Shown piece by piece: positions 24,276 through 35,943 of a DNA stretch of 64,000 nt; within the stretch, counting starts at the first letter, position 1; every line of letters starts with the position of its first letter. The notes below the pieces were generated by a model, which was not told where the DNA came from, did not search any database, and saw only the letters and a program-made list of their open reading frames with translations. Both the position numbers and the translations under genes were made by a program. Location of the stretch: assembly GCF_963930625.1 (NCBI RefSeq), contig NC_089259.1:57623532-57687531 (forward strand). The letters run 5' to 3'. The DNA comes from Muntiacus reevesi. Taxonomy: Eukaryota > Chordata > Mammalia > Artiodactyla > Cervidae.

Positions 24276-25132
24276 GACAGTTTCATTTACAAATAAAATA
24301 AAAGCTCATAGGAATGCAAATAAGAGCAGGGATCCAGGCTCTGCGATATTAAGTTCTCAAAGACCCAGGATCAAGTTGCATTGATCACTTCACCTTCTAC
24401 AGTGTGACCTTCACTGTTCATGACTCTGACTTTACTCCAGGAGAAAGCAGAACAAAGACAAGGAATTAAGAAAAAGAAACGAAGGTCATTCCCAAACCAC
24501 TTTTTAAGGAAGGGTTCTAGAAACCACCTCTCAATACCCCCACTTTTTTGATTCATCAGAATATAGTCCTATGTATTTACATAGCTACAAAAGAAGATAG
24601 AGAATAGAGATCTTATTTTAGAAAAATATGTGCCAAGCTGATTATTATACCACAGAGGAAAGTGTGGAGAAAGGACTTCAAGAATAGCTATCAGTTTCCA
24701 CTCAAATACCAGTTTCCAATTTAACAGCTGGTTGTTTATTTTATCTTACCCACAGAGCACATTTAATCCCAGAACAAGCATCTCAACAGATTATTATATT
24801 CACCTCAAAGCCCATTGTATCGAGCTGATGCAGAGTCTCTTCAATCAAGTCTGGAAATGTCTCCTCTTGGTCTGAGAAGCTTTCATAGCCAAGAGGACTC
24901 TTGACAATGAAATGTGAAGTGTAATGGGATGGTGCAACAGAAAAAGGACATTATATGAAAATTTAGATCTGAAAAGAATATAGACTTTAGTGATAATGAA
25001 TCGGTATTTCTTCAATGTTTATAAAAGTTGTAACATGCCATTGTGAAATGTTAAAAATAGTGTAAACTGGGTATGAAATATACACCAGCTTTCTGTTCTG
25101 AACTATCTTCATGTCTGTTTTCCTTTTCTATT
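24276..25132. other. Unassigned sequence
   Basis: No gene and no repeat I can name. Confidence 0.4.
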
Positions 25133-25325
25133 ATTTTTCACTTAATTTTTTAATTTTGGCTGTGTTTGGTCTTATTTGTAGCAGACGGGACTGTTGATCG
25201 TAACTGTGGGAGGCAGGATCTTCAGCAGCTGCATGTGGGATCTAGTTCCTTGACCAGGGATTGAGCCTGGGCCCCTTGTATTGGGATCACAGAGTCTTAA
25301 CCACTGGACCACAGGGGAAGTCCTC
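25133..25325 (-). mobile_element. CHR-type artiodactyl SINE
   Basis: Antisense tRNA-derived SINE older than Bov-tA. The right end has the complement of 'ggacttcccctgtggtccag' and 'gttaagactctgtgatccca'. The left part has 'catgtgggatctagttcctt', then the T-rich complement of the A-tail with 'aattttggctgtgtttgg'. CHR SINEs predate the ruminant radiation. There is no BovB-derived body. Confidence 0.85.
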
Positions 25326-25439
25326 CAAGTTGATTTTTCTATCAATCTAAAATTAGTCTAAAAATAAATTCCATTAAAAGTACATGGCAACACACATGTG
25401 GGTTAAATTAAAGTCCTATTACAACTTTGATGTAGTTTT

Positions 25440-25727
25440 AAAGTTTTATTTATTTTTGGCTGTGCTGGGTCTTTGTCACTACATGGAGGCTTTCTCCAGT
25501 TGTGGTGAGTGGGGGCTACTCTCTCAGTTGCGGGGTACAGGCCTCTCATTGGGGGTTTCTCTTACTGTGGAGCATGGGCTCTAGGGCTCATGGGCTTCAG
25601 TAGTTGTGGGGCACGGGCTTAGTTGCTCTGATGTATGTGGGATCTTCCTGGGCCAGGTATTGAACTTATCTGTCCCCCTGCATTGGCAGGCAGATTCTTA
25701 ACCGCTGGACCCCCAGGGAAGCCCCTA
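25440..25727 (-). mobile_element. CHR-type artiodactyl SINE (longer form)
   Basis: Second antisense CHR SINE, same orientation, 115 bases from the first: 'tatttttggctgtgctgggt', 'agttgtggtgagtgggggct', 'ttgtggggcacgggcttagt', 'tgtgggatcttcctgggcca' and the head complement 'gacccccagggaagcccc'. It is longer because it keeps the central GC-rich part that the neighbour lacks. Confidence 0.88.
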
Positions 25728-26299
25728 ATGCAGATTTTATTCATATTTGTCTATAATGTTCTAAGTACTATTGCATTAGTAAAACAGTCTGAAATTATAC
25801 AGGCTAAATGGTCTTTTCTTCATTCGGTTAGCTTAGCATAATTACTAGAAAGGTGTTAAAATACTACTATCATGTTCAATGATGAATGCTACGGTCATAT
25901 TCTAAAATTAGATAATAAACTATTTATCCTATAGATATGTTTTATGCAATCTGAACTCTGAAAGGAGAATTTCAAATATTGAAATATTGGATGTGGAAAT
26001 TACAACCTACTTTTAAAAGTTGCAATTGTTGCAATTCTTATTTCTTCACACCCCAAGAAAATCACAGTGTGCCAAAGAATGTTATCATTATAATTCCTCA
26101 GAATATATTGCTCTGACTTTTGACACTAATTTTATCTGTTTATGCCTCTCCCATTAAATTTTAGGTTGATTCATCAGTGTTATTCAAATTGTAATAGTAT
26201 GTCACAGGCCATACCCTTAAATATTGTTAATTTTAAATTCTGACAGTGAAAGCTGTCTCTCCATTTTCTGATGAAGAGAAGAAACAAGATGAGCCATTC
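25728..26299. other. Unassigned AT-rich sequence
   Basis: Nothing recognised. Confidence 0.4.
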
Positions 26300-27535
26300 C
26301 TTCTTTAAGAAAAACTTGCTAAATTCAGACTTAAATTGAAGAAAGTAGTGAAAACCACTGAGACCATCAGGTATGACCTAAATCAAATCCCTCACATACA
26401 GTGGAAGTGAGAAATAGATTCAAGGGGTTAGAGCTGATAGACAGAGTGCCTGAAGAACTATGGACAGAGGTTTGTGACATTGTACAAGAGGCAGGGATCG
26501 AGATCATCCACAAGAAAAAGAAATGCACAAAGGCAAAATGGTTGTCTGAGGAGGTCTTACAAATAGCTGTGAAAAGAAGCAAAGTGAAAGGTAAAGGAGA
26601 AAAAGAAAGAGTTCTAAATGCAGAGTTCCAAAGAATAGCAAGGAGAGATAAGAAAGACTTCCTCAGTGATCAATGCAAAGAAACAGGAAAACAGTAAAAC
26701 CAGAAAAACTAAAGATCTCGTCAAGAAAATTAGAGATACCAAGGGAACATTTCATGCAAAGATGCCCCATAAGGACAGAAATGGTATGGACCTAACAAAA
26801 GCAGAAGATATTAAGAAGAGGTGGCAACAATACACAGAAGAACTACAGAAAAGATATTTTCATGACTCAAATAATCACAGGAGAAGCCAATAGCAACCCA
26901 CTCCAGAACTCTTGCCTGGAAAATCCCATGGATGGAGGAACCTGGTAGGCTGCAGTCCATGGTGTCATGGACATGCAGTTGGACATGATTGAGGGACTTC
27001 ACTTTCACTTTTCACTTTCATGCACTGGAGAAGGAAATGGCAACCCACTCCAGTATTCTTGCCTAGAGAATCCCAGGGATGGGGGAGCCTGGCGGGTTGC
27101 CATCTATGGGATCACACAGAGTCGGACACGACTGAAGCAACTTAGCCACAGCAGCAGCAGCAGATAATCACAGTGGTGTGATCATTCACCTAGAACCAGA
27201 CATCCTGGAATATGAAGTCAAGTGGGCCTTAGGAAGCATCACTGCAAGCAAAGCTAGTGAAAGTGATGGAACTCCAGTTGAGCTATTCAAATCCTAAAAG
27301 ATGATGCTGTGAAAGTGCTGCACTCAATATGCCAGCAAATTTGAAAAACTCAGCAGTGGCCACAGGACTGGAAAAGGTCAGTTTTCATTCCAATCCCAAA
27401 GAAAGGCAATGCCAAAGAATGCTCAAACTACCACACAGTTGCACTCATCTCAAACACTAGCTAAGTCATGCTCAAAATTTTCCAAACCAGGCTTCAACAG
27501 TACATAACCTGTGAACTTCCAGATGAAAGCTGAGC
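26300..27535 (+). mobile_element. BovB LINE, 5' and central part, split by a Bov-A2 insertion
   Basis: Sense BovB from the end of the endonuclease region through the linker into the early RT. Two short frames (26401-26697 and 26666-26893) overlap in different phases, showing a frameshift. The Bov-A2 at 26881-27163 interrupts it. The BovB resumes at 27174 and stops at about 27535 ('tgtgaacttccagatgaaag'), well before its 3' end. About 0.5 kb of RT sequence including YADD is then missing; the 3' part appears at 28215. Confidence 0.93.
26881..27163 (+). mobile_element. Bov-A2 SINE nested in BovB, 10 bp TSD
   Basis: Typical dimer of two Bov-A units: the first starts near 'agccaatagcaacccactcc', the linker is 'cactttcacttttcactttc', the second starts 'ctggagaaggaaatggcaac', and it ends in an (AGC)n tail. 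Perfect direct repeats 'ataatcacag' at 26871-26880 and 27164-27173 flank it. Removing the insert restores the BovB reading 'caaataatcacagtggtgtg'. No tRNA head, so it depended on another promoter and on BovB enzymes. Confidence 0.97.
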
Positions 27536-28214
27536 ACCTGGCAGATTTTCAGGTTGGCCTCTGTTGTCTTTTTAAGCTCTGATAATGTGTTAATAGTCAA
27601 TCACAAGAACATGAAGAGTCTTTCCTTCCCTTCTACCCACCAACTTAAATATTTTGAGTTAGAACTATACAAACAAGACAAAATATTTATACAGCATTTT
27701 TAATATCTGTAAAAAAAAGTGCAAATATTAGCTCAAGAATTCAATCCAAATCTTTGAAACTTCTCCATGATTTTATAAAGTTAAGAAGATGAATGTCCAG
27801 ACCATTGAGGAAATATGTTCACTTTTTTTTTTTTTTTCATTACATTGGAGACAGATAAGGGCTTTACTGGAGGGCAGCAGCCAAGAATGGATTAGAATTG
27901 CATAATGATTATTCCATTACAATTCCTTTAATACTTTCATTATAATTCTTCAATATTAATACTATTTATTTAATGTTAAAAATGGAACTAAATTTTGTTT
28001 GGAAAATCTTACCAGAATATTTGCCTTGCATATAGTCCAGCTGGTCAAAGTGAAAAACTGTTTGATTGGTGTGGAGTAAGTGTAACTGGAGGTTTGGAGA
28101 AATGACTACATTGATCAGTTATACTAATAAAAATAGTTGTAGGAATTTACACATGAATTTTTCCATATCCCAATTTTTAACATGAAATTGAAACTAACTA
28201 CTACTACAATTAAC
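27536..28214. other. Non-BovB sequence between two parts of a BovB
   Basis: About 680 bases of AT-rich sequence with no repeat I recognise, lying between BovB segments of the same orientation whose element coordinates are nearly consecutive. A T-run (27822-27837) is the only local feature. Confidence 0.5.
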
Positions 28215-28938
28215 TAACAACTTAGAGAGTGAAAAATCTGTCTTAAACCTCAACATTCAGAAAACAAAGATCATGGCATCCTGTCCCATCACTTCATGGC
28301 AAATAGATGGAGAAACAGTGGAAATAGTGGCAGATTTTATTTTTGGGGGGGGCTCCAGAATCACTGCAGATGGTGACTGCAGCCGTTAAATTAAAAGACA
28401 TTTACTTCTTGGAAGAAAAGTTATGATCATCCTAGACAGAATATTAAAAAGCAGAGACACTATTTTGCCAACAAGGTCCATCTAATCAAGGCTATGGTTT
28501 TTCCAGTGGTCATGTATGGATGTTGAACTACAAAAAAAGCTGAGTGCTGAAAAATTGATGCTTTTGAACTGTGGTGTTGTAGAAGACTCTTGAGAGTCCC
28601 TTAGACTGCAAGGAGATCCAACCAGTCCTTCCTAAAGGAAATCAGTCCTGAATGTTCATTGGAAGGACTGATGCTGAAGGTGAAACTCCAATACTTTGGC
28701 CACTTGATGCGAAGAGCTGACTCATTTAAAAAAACTCTGATGCTGGGAGGGATTGAAAGTGAGAGGAGAAGGGGATGACAGAGGATGAGATGGCTGGATG
28801 GCACCACCAACTCCATGGAAATGAGTCTGAATAAACTCCGGGAGTTGGTGATGGGCAGGGAGGCCTGGCGTGCTGCAGTCCATGGGGTCGCACAGAGTCG
28901 GACAGGATTGAGCAGCTGAACTGAACTGAAATGACGAC
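28215..28938 (+). mobile_element. BovB LINE 3' part
   Basis: Sense BovB from just after the YADD region ('gagagtgaaaaatctgtctt', 'ctcaacattcagaaaacaaa', 'atcacttcatggcaaataga') to the 3' end with tail 'gctgaactgaactgaaatga'. A run of seven G at 28345-28351 and several stops break the frame. Probably the 3' half of the element at 26300-27535. Confidence 0.93.
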
Positions 28939-30337
28939 TAACACCATCCAATTTGGTACTTTTTTTCTTTTTTTAATATATATGGACTACAAATATGAGG
29001 TTGCCTGCCTCTTAACTTCTCTTTTCTACTACACACCATGCAACAATCTTACCAATGATGTTAGATAGCTGAGGAGGAAATAAAGAAAATTGGGGTATGA
29101 TTTTCTGAGCTTAGATTATGATATGTCTCCAATGTTAAGCAGGCCATGTCTATTTTCAGTTCAGGCTTTGACACACTTACTGGTAGTTTGATGTTGAACA
29201 GTAGTTTATCGAAACCATCTTAACCTCAGTTACAAACCTCATTGTAAAATATAGAACACGAGGCCAGTTTTTACTGTTGGTAAGTTCAAATGACATGAAT
29301 ATGGCAAAATATAAATTGGCACATTTTTGTCTTACTCTCAAAAATTGTTTGGACTATTGAAACTTCTAAGTGAATTGTCCTTTTCTGACAGTCTATCAAT
29401 GTGAGAAAGAAATGATTTTCTGCTTTTTGTGAAATCATCTGTTTTTGCTTTTTGTGGTTAGAAGCACAAGTATATCTATATACTTTACATGACTTTAACT
29501 TGTACCAATAATATGCCATTAGTTCACTAAGGAAATTCATTTTTTAATTATACAGAGTTACTCATACAGTATAGGATGGCACTTAACTTTTAGATAAAAT
29601 ATAATGCATCCAGAATTCCATCTGGGCTGTATGAAGATATGGAAGTAAGCTCATTTTTCTCTTTCTTTGCCTCTACAAGTCAGAACATGTAGGTTTGCCC
29701 TTTGACACTTAGTTTCACATCTCATCTATCTGCTGATTATTTTAGAAAGTAGATATTGCTAAATGACCCAAGAGAATTTTGCCCTTATGCCTGGAAACCA
29801 TGTGATTTATTTTTCTCCAACAGTAATAATTTACCAAAATATGAACAGATACTAGGGTCCATCGTAATGAAATGATTTTATGGATGGTGAGAGGTGATAT
29901 TTTGACAGCCAAATAAATTTTCCCATGTGTTGATGAAACATATAAAAATTCAATTTTTTCTACTTAGCTATTGATTATACTTCACTCTTTTAGGTCCCAA
30001 ATAATAATTAGTTTTTTTGTCTATTACTTTGTTGTTAACAAAATCAAAATTTATAATTTAAAAACCTCTGGCATATCAGGAAATATCATTATCTTTTTGT
30101 TCTAATTGACTTGTATTCATTGAACTTATTGATTTAACTATATTATACTGAGTGGCCATATATCAACTATATTTTACTATATTTTAGTGAATGATAACTT
30201 CAAGGCAGACAATGTGACAAGTACCTATTGCTTGCAGATGACTTCAAAGCATTATTTATGAGAATGGAATTTAAGAACTCGTGGGAAATTAACAAAAATA
30301 TAGAATGTAATAAACTCCAAAACAAGGATGTATAGAA
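28939..30337. other. Unassigned AT-rich sequence
   Basis: No gene and no named repeat. Confidence 0.4.
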
Positions 30338-30576
30338 ATTTCTTAGTCAGCTCATGGTCCCATAATGCAATACCATAGATCAGGTGCCTTACACGATAGG
30401 AAAGCATTTTCTTAAAGGTCTGGAGGCTGGGATGTCCAAGACTAACACATCACTTGATTCCATTCCCAGCTCATAGGTGGCCATCTTCTCACTGTGTCCT
30501 CATACGGAGGAAAGAAAAAAAGCTCTGGTTCTTCCTCTTCTTGTGAGAACACTAACCAATCATAGGGCTTCATTTT
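30338..30576 (-). mobile_element. MaLR (MST/MLT1-like) LTR fragment
   Basis: Antisense LTR: 'gtcagctcatggtcccataa', 'gcaataccatagatcaggtg', 'ggtctggaggctgggatgtc', 'tctcactgtgtcctcata' and 'tctggttcttcctcttcttg'. This is the complement of the 3' half of such LTRs (tail with 'cctccag' and AATAAA equivalent). Its remaining part is absent where the next BovB fragment begins. Confidence 0.7.
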
Positions 30577-30748
30577 CAGTTGTTGCTTAATCGTTAAGTC
30601 GTGTCTGACTCTTTGTGACCCCATGGACTGCAGCACGCCAGGCTTCCCTGTCCTTCACTGTCTCCCAGAGTTTGCTAAAACTCATGTCCACTGAGTCGGT
30701 GATGCCATCCAACCATCTCATCATCTGTCACTCCCTTCTCCTCCTTTA
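30577..30748 (-). mobile_element. BovB LINE 3' terminal fragment
   Basis: Antisense 3' end: 'gtgaccccatggactgcagc', 'ttccctgtccttcactgtct', 'catgtccactgagtcggtga' and 'tccaaccatctcatcatctg'. About 170 bases, strongly 5'-truncated, abutting the MaLR LTR on its left. Confidence 0.9.
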
Positions 30749-31944
30749 TTTACAGAAAATAAACTCCAGAAAATAGTTGCAATCTGTAGCTAAATATTTA
30801 TGTTACATCTGGACATGGCCCCTTTCTTTTTCTCTACTCATATTCAGTTTTACAATACAGTTTGGATAATCTCCCAAAAAGAAAATATTATTGAAGCTTA
30901 CTGTGTACCTAGCACTAAGAAATCTTATCTTTGTTTCAGAACTTAGAAATCAAGCGGGATCCTACAGAGTATTGGGGAGGAGGGAATGAGGAATGATTGG
31001 ATCAGTCTCACAGTATGCTTTCAAGTCAATGTTTCTGTTAGTCCCACTTAGGCAATAAATCATCTGTGTCTTTTACTTATTGACCTGGACTTTATATTAT
31101 AATCTTGTTTAAATGTTTGGATAACTACCTCTTCTCTATGTAAATTCAGGTATTGTTTGCATGCCTAGTTCTCTGATTCTCCAAAAAATGGAATCACTTT
31201 GATCTACTATTATCTTCCTTGGTTAGACTATCTCTTCCAATATCAGCAGTTTCTAGAGGTACTCTGCATGCAGATTTGAATACTGTTTCAAGTGTTATCA
31301 CTTATTGCCCCAACTATTGCTGAAATACAATTTATGTACTATTCATTTTCACTTCAAAATAGTCCTTCTCATCTGTATGTCTATATTCTGAATTTTATAG
31401 TGGGTGAAAACTGCTTGAGTTCTTGTTACATTTTGTTCTGTTGACTGCTACTTAATCACACAACCCATCTCTTCTCCAGTCCTGGCTTGAAACAAATTTT
31501 TCTAAGTATTAACAGGAAATATCTGACTTTTTTCTTGGTAGACACAATAGATTTCACACAAAAAGAAAATTAGGGTGATATACTTCTTTGATGCAATGTT
31601 TTAATTTACTACTTTTTAAAAAATATCCTAATTCTCCATTCCAAATAAAATTTTATTTACCTATCCTGTTGTAGTTAATGTAGCATGCCTTGTAGTGCCT
31701 TATGACAGATATTATATTTTATTTCAAAACATGTTAAGGATTTTTGGAAAACAAATGTACATATTTGACTTCATATGTATTTATTAATACATTTATAAAA
31801 TTTCAACATTCACAATTCAGTGACAATCACTTTGACTCAGAATCTTTTTCAAAATAGAGTAATAAAGTGATTCCTCTTTACTTATTCTCCAAGTTATGCT
31901 CCCACACAAAACGTTTAATCTAAAATAATCTTAGTAGTACACCT
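30749..31944. other. Unassigned sequence
   Basis: No gene and no named repeat. Confidence 0.4.
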
Positions 31945-31954
31945 ACTGATATAA

Positions 31955-32188
31955 TTGTGTGTGTGTGTGTATGTGCATGTGCCCTCAGTCATGTCTGACT
32001 CTTCGTGACCCCTTGGGCTGTAGCCTGTCAGGCTTCTCTGTCCATAGAGTTTTCCAGGCAAGAATACTGAAGTGGGTTGCCATTTCCTTCTCCAGGAGAT
32101 CTTCCCGATCCAGGGATCAATCCTGCATCTCTTGTATCTCCTGCATTGGCAGGTTGATTCTTTACCAGCTGAGCCACCAGGGGAGATC
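31955..32188 (-). mobile_element. Bov-tA SINE with (CA)n tail and 10 bp TSD
   Basis: Antisense full-length SINE whose 3' tail has become (TG)n on this strand (31957-31970). The head has the longer spacing before the B box ('tctcttgtatctcctgcatt'). Direct repeats 'actgatataa' at 31945-31954 and 32189-32198 are perfect. Confidence 0.95.
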
Positions 32189-32198
32189 ACTGATATAA

Positions 32199-33509
32199 CT
32201 AATGAAATATAAATAATTTCCTCCCCAAATCCTCAGTATATTTTCTTGACAGCTGCACTGAAATAAATAATCAAGGTAAATACCAATTAAGTGCAAGGAG
32301 AAAACAAGTGTTTTTCAAATATGTGTGTAATTGCCATGTTCATCTTCAAGGAAGCTCTTTGTTTATGTCTTGCTCTTTCTCCATCTTCCAAAAAGACTAA
32401 GTATTCATATGATTCCTTTTTTATAAGTTTTATTTCCAACTGAAAATTCATTATGTTGCCATGAACTTATGACTTGATTTTCATTAGAGATTATTATACT
32501 ACTGAGAAATAATCATATCTGAGAGACAATACAAGCAGGGATACTCAGCCTTAATTACATAGCATTGTGCTTTTAAATTAATGTCTGAACACTGAGATCA
32601 ATTAACATTTTTAAAGAAAATATTTCCTGCACAACAAATTGCATTTAAATTATCTTGTGAGTAGTTCATTTTCATGAAATATAATTTAAAAAATCTTATC
32701 ACTGCTTGGTTATGGTGAAATGGAAAGTCTGATAAACATTAACCCCTACAATAGATGATAAGGAAATAGGAAATGAAAGTGCTCTTTAAGGTATTGAAAT
32801 ATTTTAGGATCGATTTTCATGCCAGATGACTAATATGATACATAAACTAAAATAGAATGTTAAAGGATTATAAAAGGAAAATAACAGTGTCAGTTTGTGC
32901 CTTGAATCTTTGAAACATTTTGCAAATTGGCGAACATAACTTTTTCTCAGGCAATAATAACTCACACGAAATTGAAAGAAAGAATATACTTTTCAGATGA
33001 CTAAGATGAAGTATAAACATATATTTACCTATTGAATCAGAATACAACTCTGTTGAGAAAATGAAAACATAATGACTTTACTCATATCTGAGTTCAAATT
33101 TGAAAATGTCCTAGACTCCATGGCAAGATGTTTCAAACAAATTTGGGAAGTTATAAACAACCTCAGGAAAAAGGCACCTTACCTTTTCACAACAAACTTG
33201 TTTTCATCTTTGAATACAAGTGATAGTTCTGATTATAATCATGAAAAATGCTTTTCCTCTGGTCACAAGAACAGATACTGAGAGGAACCTTGGGATGTGG
33301 CCTACGTGATAAATTTTGTGAACTTAAGTCAAGTTTCAGCCCAATGACTCATTCTAGAGTTTTTGCATCCAATGCAAGAATTTAGAACTCAGCCTTAAGG
33401 AAAAAATAGGATCTCTTTTCACCTAAGAGTAAAGTGAATAAAACACCCCAAAATTAAGAAACACAACTGAAAATAAATGCCTGTAAAATTGCAATATACT
33501 ATCTAGAAC
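32199..33509. other. Unassigned AT-rich sequence
   Basis: No gene and no named repeat. Confidence 0.4.
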
Positions 33510-33517
33510 TGACATTA

Positions 33518-33745
33518 GTTCAGTTCAGTCACTCAGTCGTGTCCAAGTCTTTGGGACCCCATGAATCGCAGCATTCCAGGCCTCCCTATCCATCATCAAC
33601 TCGCGGAATTTACTCAAACTCATGTCCATCGAGTCAGTGATGCCATCCAGCCATCTCATCCTCTGTCGTCCCCTTCTCCTCCTGCCCCCAATCCCTCCGA
33701 GCATCAGGGTCTTTTCCAATGAGTCAACCCTTCGCATTAGGTGGT
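33518..33745 (-). mobile_element. BovB LINE 3' terminal fragment, possible TSD
   Basis: Antisense BovB 3' end with tail 'gttcagttcagtcactc', followed by the C-terminal coding region to 'cttcgcattaggtgg'. Imperfect flanking repeats 'tgacatta' (33510-33517) and 'tgacataa' (33745-33752) may be the TSD. A 78-codon antisense frame remains open across it. Confidence 0.93.
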
Positions 33746-33752
33746 GACATAA

Positions 33753-34113
33753 ACACACCATTTAATCATTGGTACCATTGTTCAGAATGTCCAGATATTG
33801 TCTGGAATGTTGGAGAAATTTAAATTGCCCATCTTTGAGGTAAAATTTTTAAAAATATTACTTTTACATTTATCTTGCAATGACCATTTCTATTTATAAC
33901 ATGTGTCCGGGCAGTGTACACATTTTGTAACTTCCTTTAACAAAGGAAGTAACTCTTCCTGGCCTCGTCTAGGCCTCTTGACTCTTCTTGTCCTCATTAA
34001 ATACATATCTATCTATACCTATATTTATATCTATATGAATATGTAGATATTAATAAAGACTATATATATATATATTTCCTTTTTTAAAAAAAATAGTGGT
34101 AAGATAACTTTTC
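33753..34113. other. Unassigned with AT-rich tract
   Basis: 34011-34076 is a 'tatcta'/(TA)n low-complexity tract directly before the next BovB. Otherwise nothing. Confidence 0.4.
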
Positions 34114-35073
34114 AAAAAGATCTCCATGACCCAGATATTCACAATAGTGTGATCACTTAACTAGAGCCAGACATCCTGGAATGTGAAGTCAAGTGGGCCT
34201 TAGGAAGCATCACTACAAGCAAAGCTAGTGTAGGTAATGGAAATCCAGTTGAGCTATTTCAAACCCTAAAAGATGATGCTGTGAAAGTGCTGCACTCAAT
34301 ATGCCAGCAAATTTGGAAAACTCAGCAGTGGCCACAGGACTGGAAAAAGGTCAGTTTTCATTCCAATCCCAAGGAAAGGCAAAGCAAAGGAATGTTCAAA
34401 CTACTGCACTATTGTATTCATCTCAAACTTTAGCAAAGTAATGCTCAAAATTCTCAAAGCCAGGCTTCAACAGTATGTGAACTGTGAAATTTCAGATGTT
34501 CAAGTTGGATTTAGAAAAGGTAGAGGAACCAGAGATCAAATTGCTAATGTCTGTTGGATCAATAAAAAAGCATGAGAATTTCAGAAAAACATCAATCTGT
34601 GTTATTGACTGTGCCAAAGCCTTTGACTGTGTGGATCATAACACACTGTGGAAAATTCTTCAAGAGATGGGAAAAGCAGACCACCTGACTTACCTCCTGA
34701 GACATCTGTATGCAGGTCAAGAAGCAACAGTTAGAACTGGTCATGGAAAAATGGACTGGTTCCAAGTTGGGGAAGGAGTATGTAAAGGCTGTATATTGTC
34801 ACCCTGCTTATTTAACTTATATGCAGAGGACATCATTAGAAATGCAGGGTTGGGTGAAGTACAAGCTGGAAAAGACCCTGATGCTGGGAAAGATTGCAGG
34901 TGGGAGGAGAAGGGGACAACAGAGGATAAGATGGTTGGATGGCGTCACTGACTTGATGGACATGAGCTTGAGGAAGCTCCGGTATTTAGTGATGGACAGG
35001 GAAGCCTGGACTGCTATAGTCCATGGGGTTGAAAATAGTTGGACACAACTGAGCGACTGAACTAAATTGAACT
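34114..35073 (+). mobile_element. BovB LINE with internal deletion
   Basis: Sense BovB starting in the linker region ('cagacatcctggaatgtgaa') and running through RT motif A ('DCAKAFD', residues 42-48 of the 155-codon frame at 34484-34951) and 'GCILSPCLFNLYAE'. It then jumps at about 34872 from 'gtacaagctgga' straight to 'aaagaccctgatgctggg', skipping the YADD region and about 0.5-0.6 kb. The last 200 bases are the normal 3' end. The junction shares a short 'tggaa' with both parental sequences. Paired tail to tail with the next element. Confidence 0.95.
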
Positions 35074-35093
35074 TTTCAACAATATGAAAGTAT

Positions 35094-35931
35094 CAGTTCA
35101 GTTCAGTTCAGTCACTCAGTCATGGCCAACTCTTTGGGACCCCATAAACCACAGCACGCCAGGCCTCCCTGTCCATCATCAACTCCCAGAGTCCACCCAA
35201 CCCCATGTCCATTGAGTCAGTGATGCCATCCAACCATCTCATCCTCTGTCGTCCCCTTCTCATCCTGCCCTCAATCTTTCCCAGCATCAGGGTCTTTTCA
35301 AATGAGTCAGCTCTTCACATCAGATGGCCAAAGTATGGGAGTTTCAACATCAGTCCTTCCAGTGAACACCCAGGACTGATCTCCTTTAGGATGGACGGGT
35401 TGGATCTTCTTGCTCTCCAAGGGACTCTCAAGAGTCTTCTCCAACACCACAGTTCAAAAGCATCAATTCTTCGGCACTCAGCTTTCTTCACAGTCCAACT
35501 CTCACATCCATACATGACCACTGGAAAAGCCATAGCCTTAACTAGACGAACCTTTTTTGACAAGGTAATGTCTCTGCTTTTTAACATGTTGTCTATGTTG
35601 GTCATAACTTTCCTTCCAAGGAGTAAGCGTCTTTTAATTTCATGGCTGCAATCACCATCTGTAGTGATTTTGGAGCCCAGAAAAATAAAGTCTGCCACTG
35701 TTTCTGCTGTTTCCCCATCTATTTGCCATGAAGTGATGTGGCCGGATGCCATGATCTTAGTTTTCTGAATGTTGAGCTTTAAACCAACTTTTTCACTCTC
35801 CTCTTTCACTTTCATCAAGAGGCTCTTTAGTTCTTCACTTTCTGGTATAAGCGTTGTGTCATCTGCATATCTGAGGTTATTGATATTTCTCCCAGAAATC
35901 TTGATTCCAGCTTGTTCTTCCTCCAGTCCAC
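35094..35931 (-). mobile_element. BovB LINE 3' half, imperfect 12 bp TSD
   Basis: Antisense BovB from the RT YADD region to the 3' tail ('cagttcagttcagttcagtc'). A 220-codon frame (35977-35315) covers it from residue 17 ('GLEEEQAGIKISGR'), with YADD at 37-40, then C-terminal 'VMYGCESWTVKK'. Flanking repeats 'atatgaaagtat' (35082-35093) and 'atatgtaagtat' (35932-35943) match 11 of 12 and mark it as a separate 5'-truncated insertion that landed about 10 bases past the tail of its neighbour. Confidence 0.95.
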
Positions 35932-35943
35932 ATATGTAAGTAT

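Noticed and set aside
35205..35768. 187-codon plus-strand frame
   Set aside because: Shadow of the antisense BovB ORF at 35315-35977.
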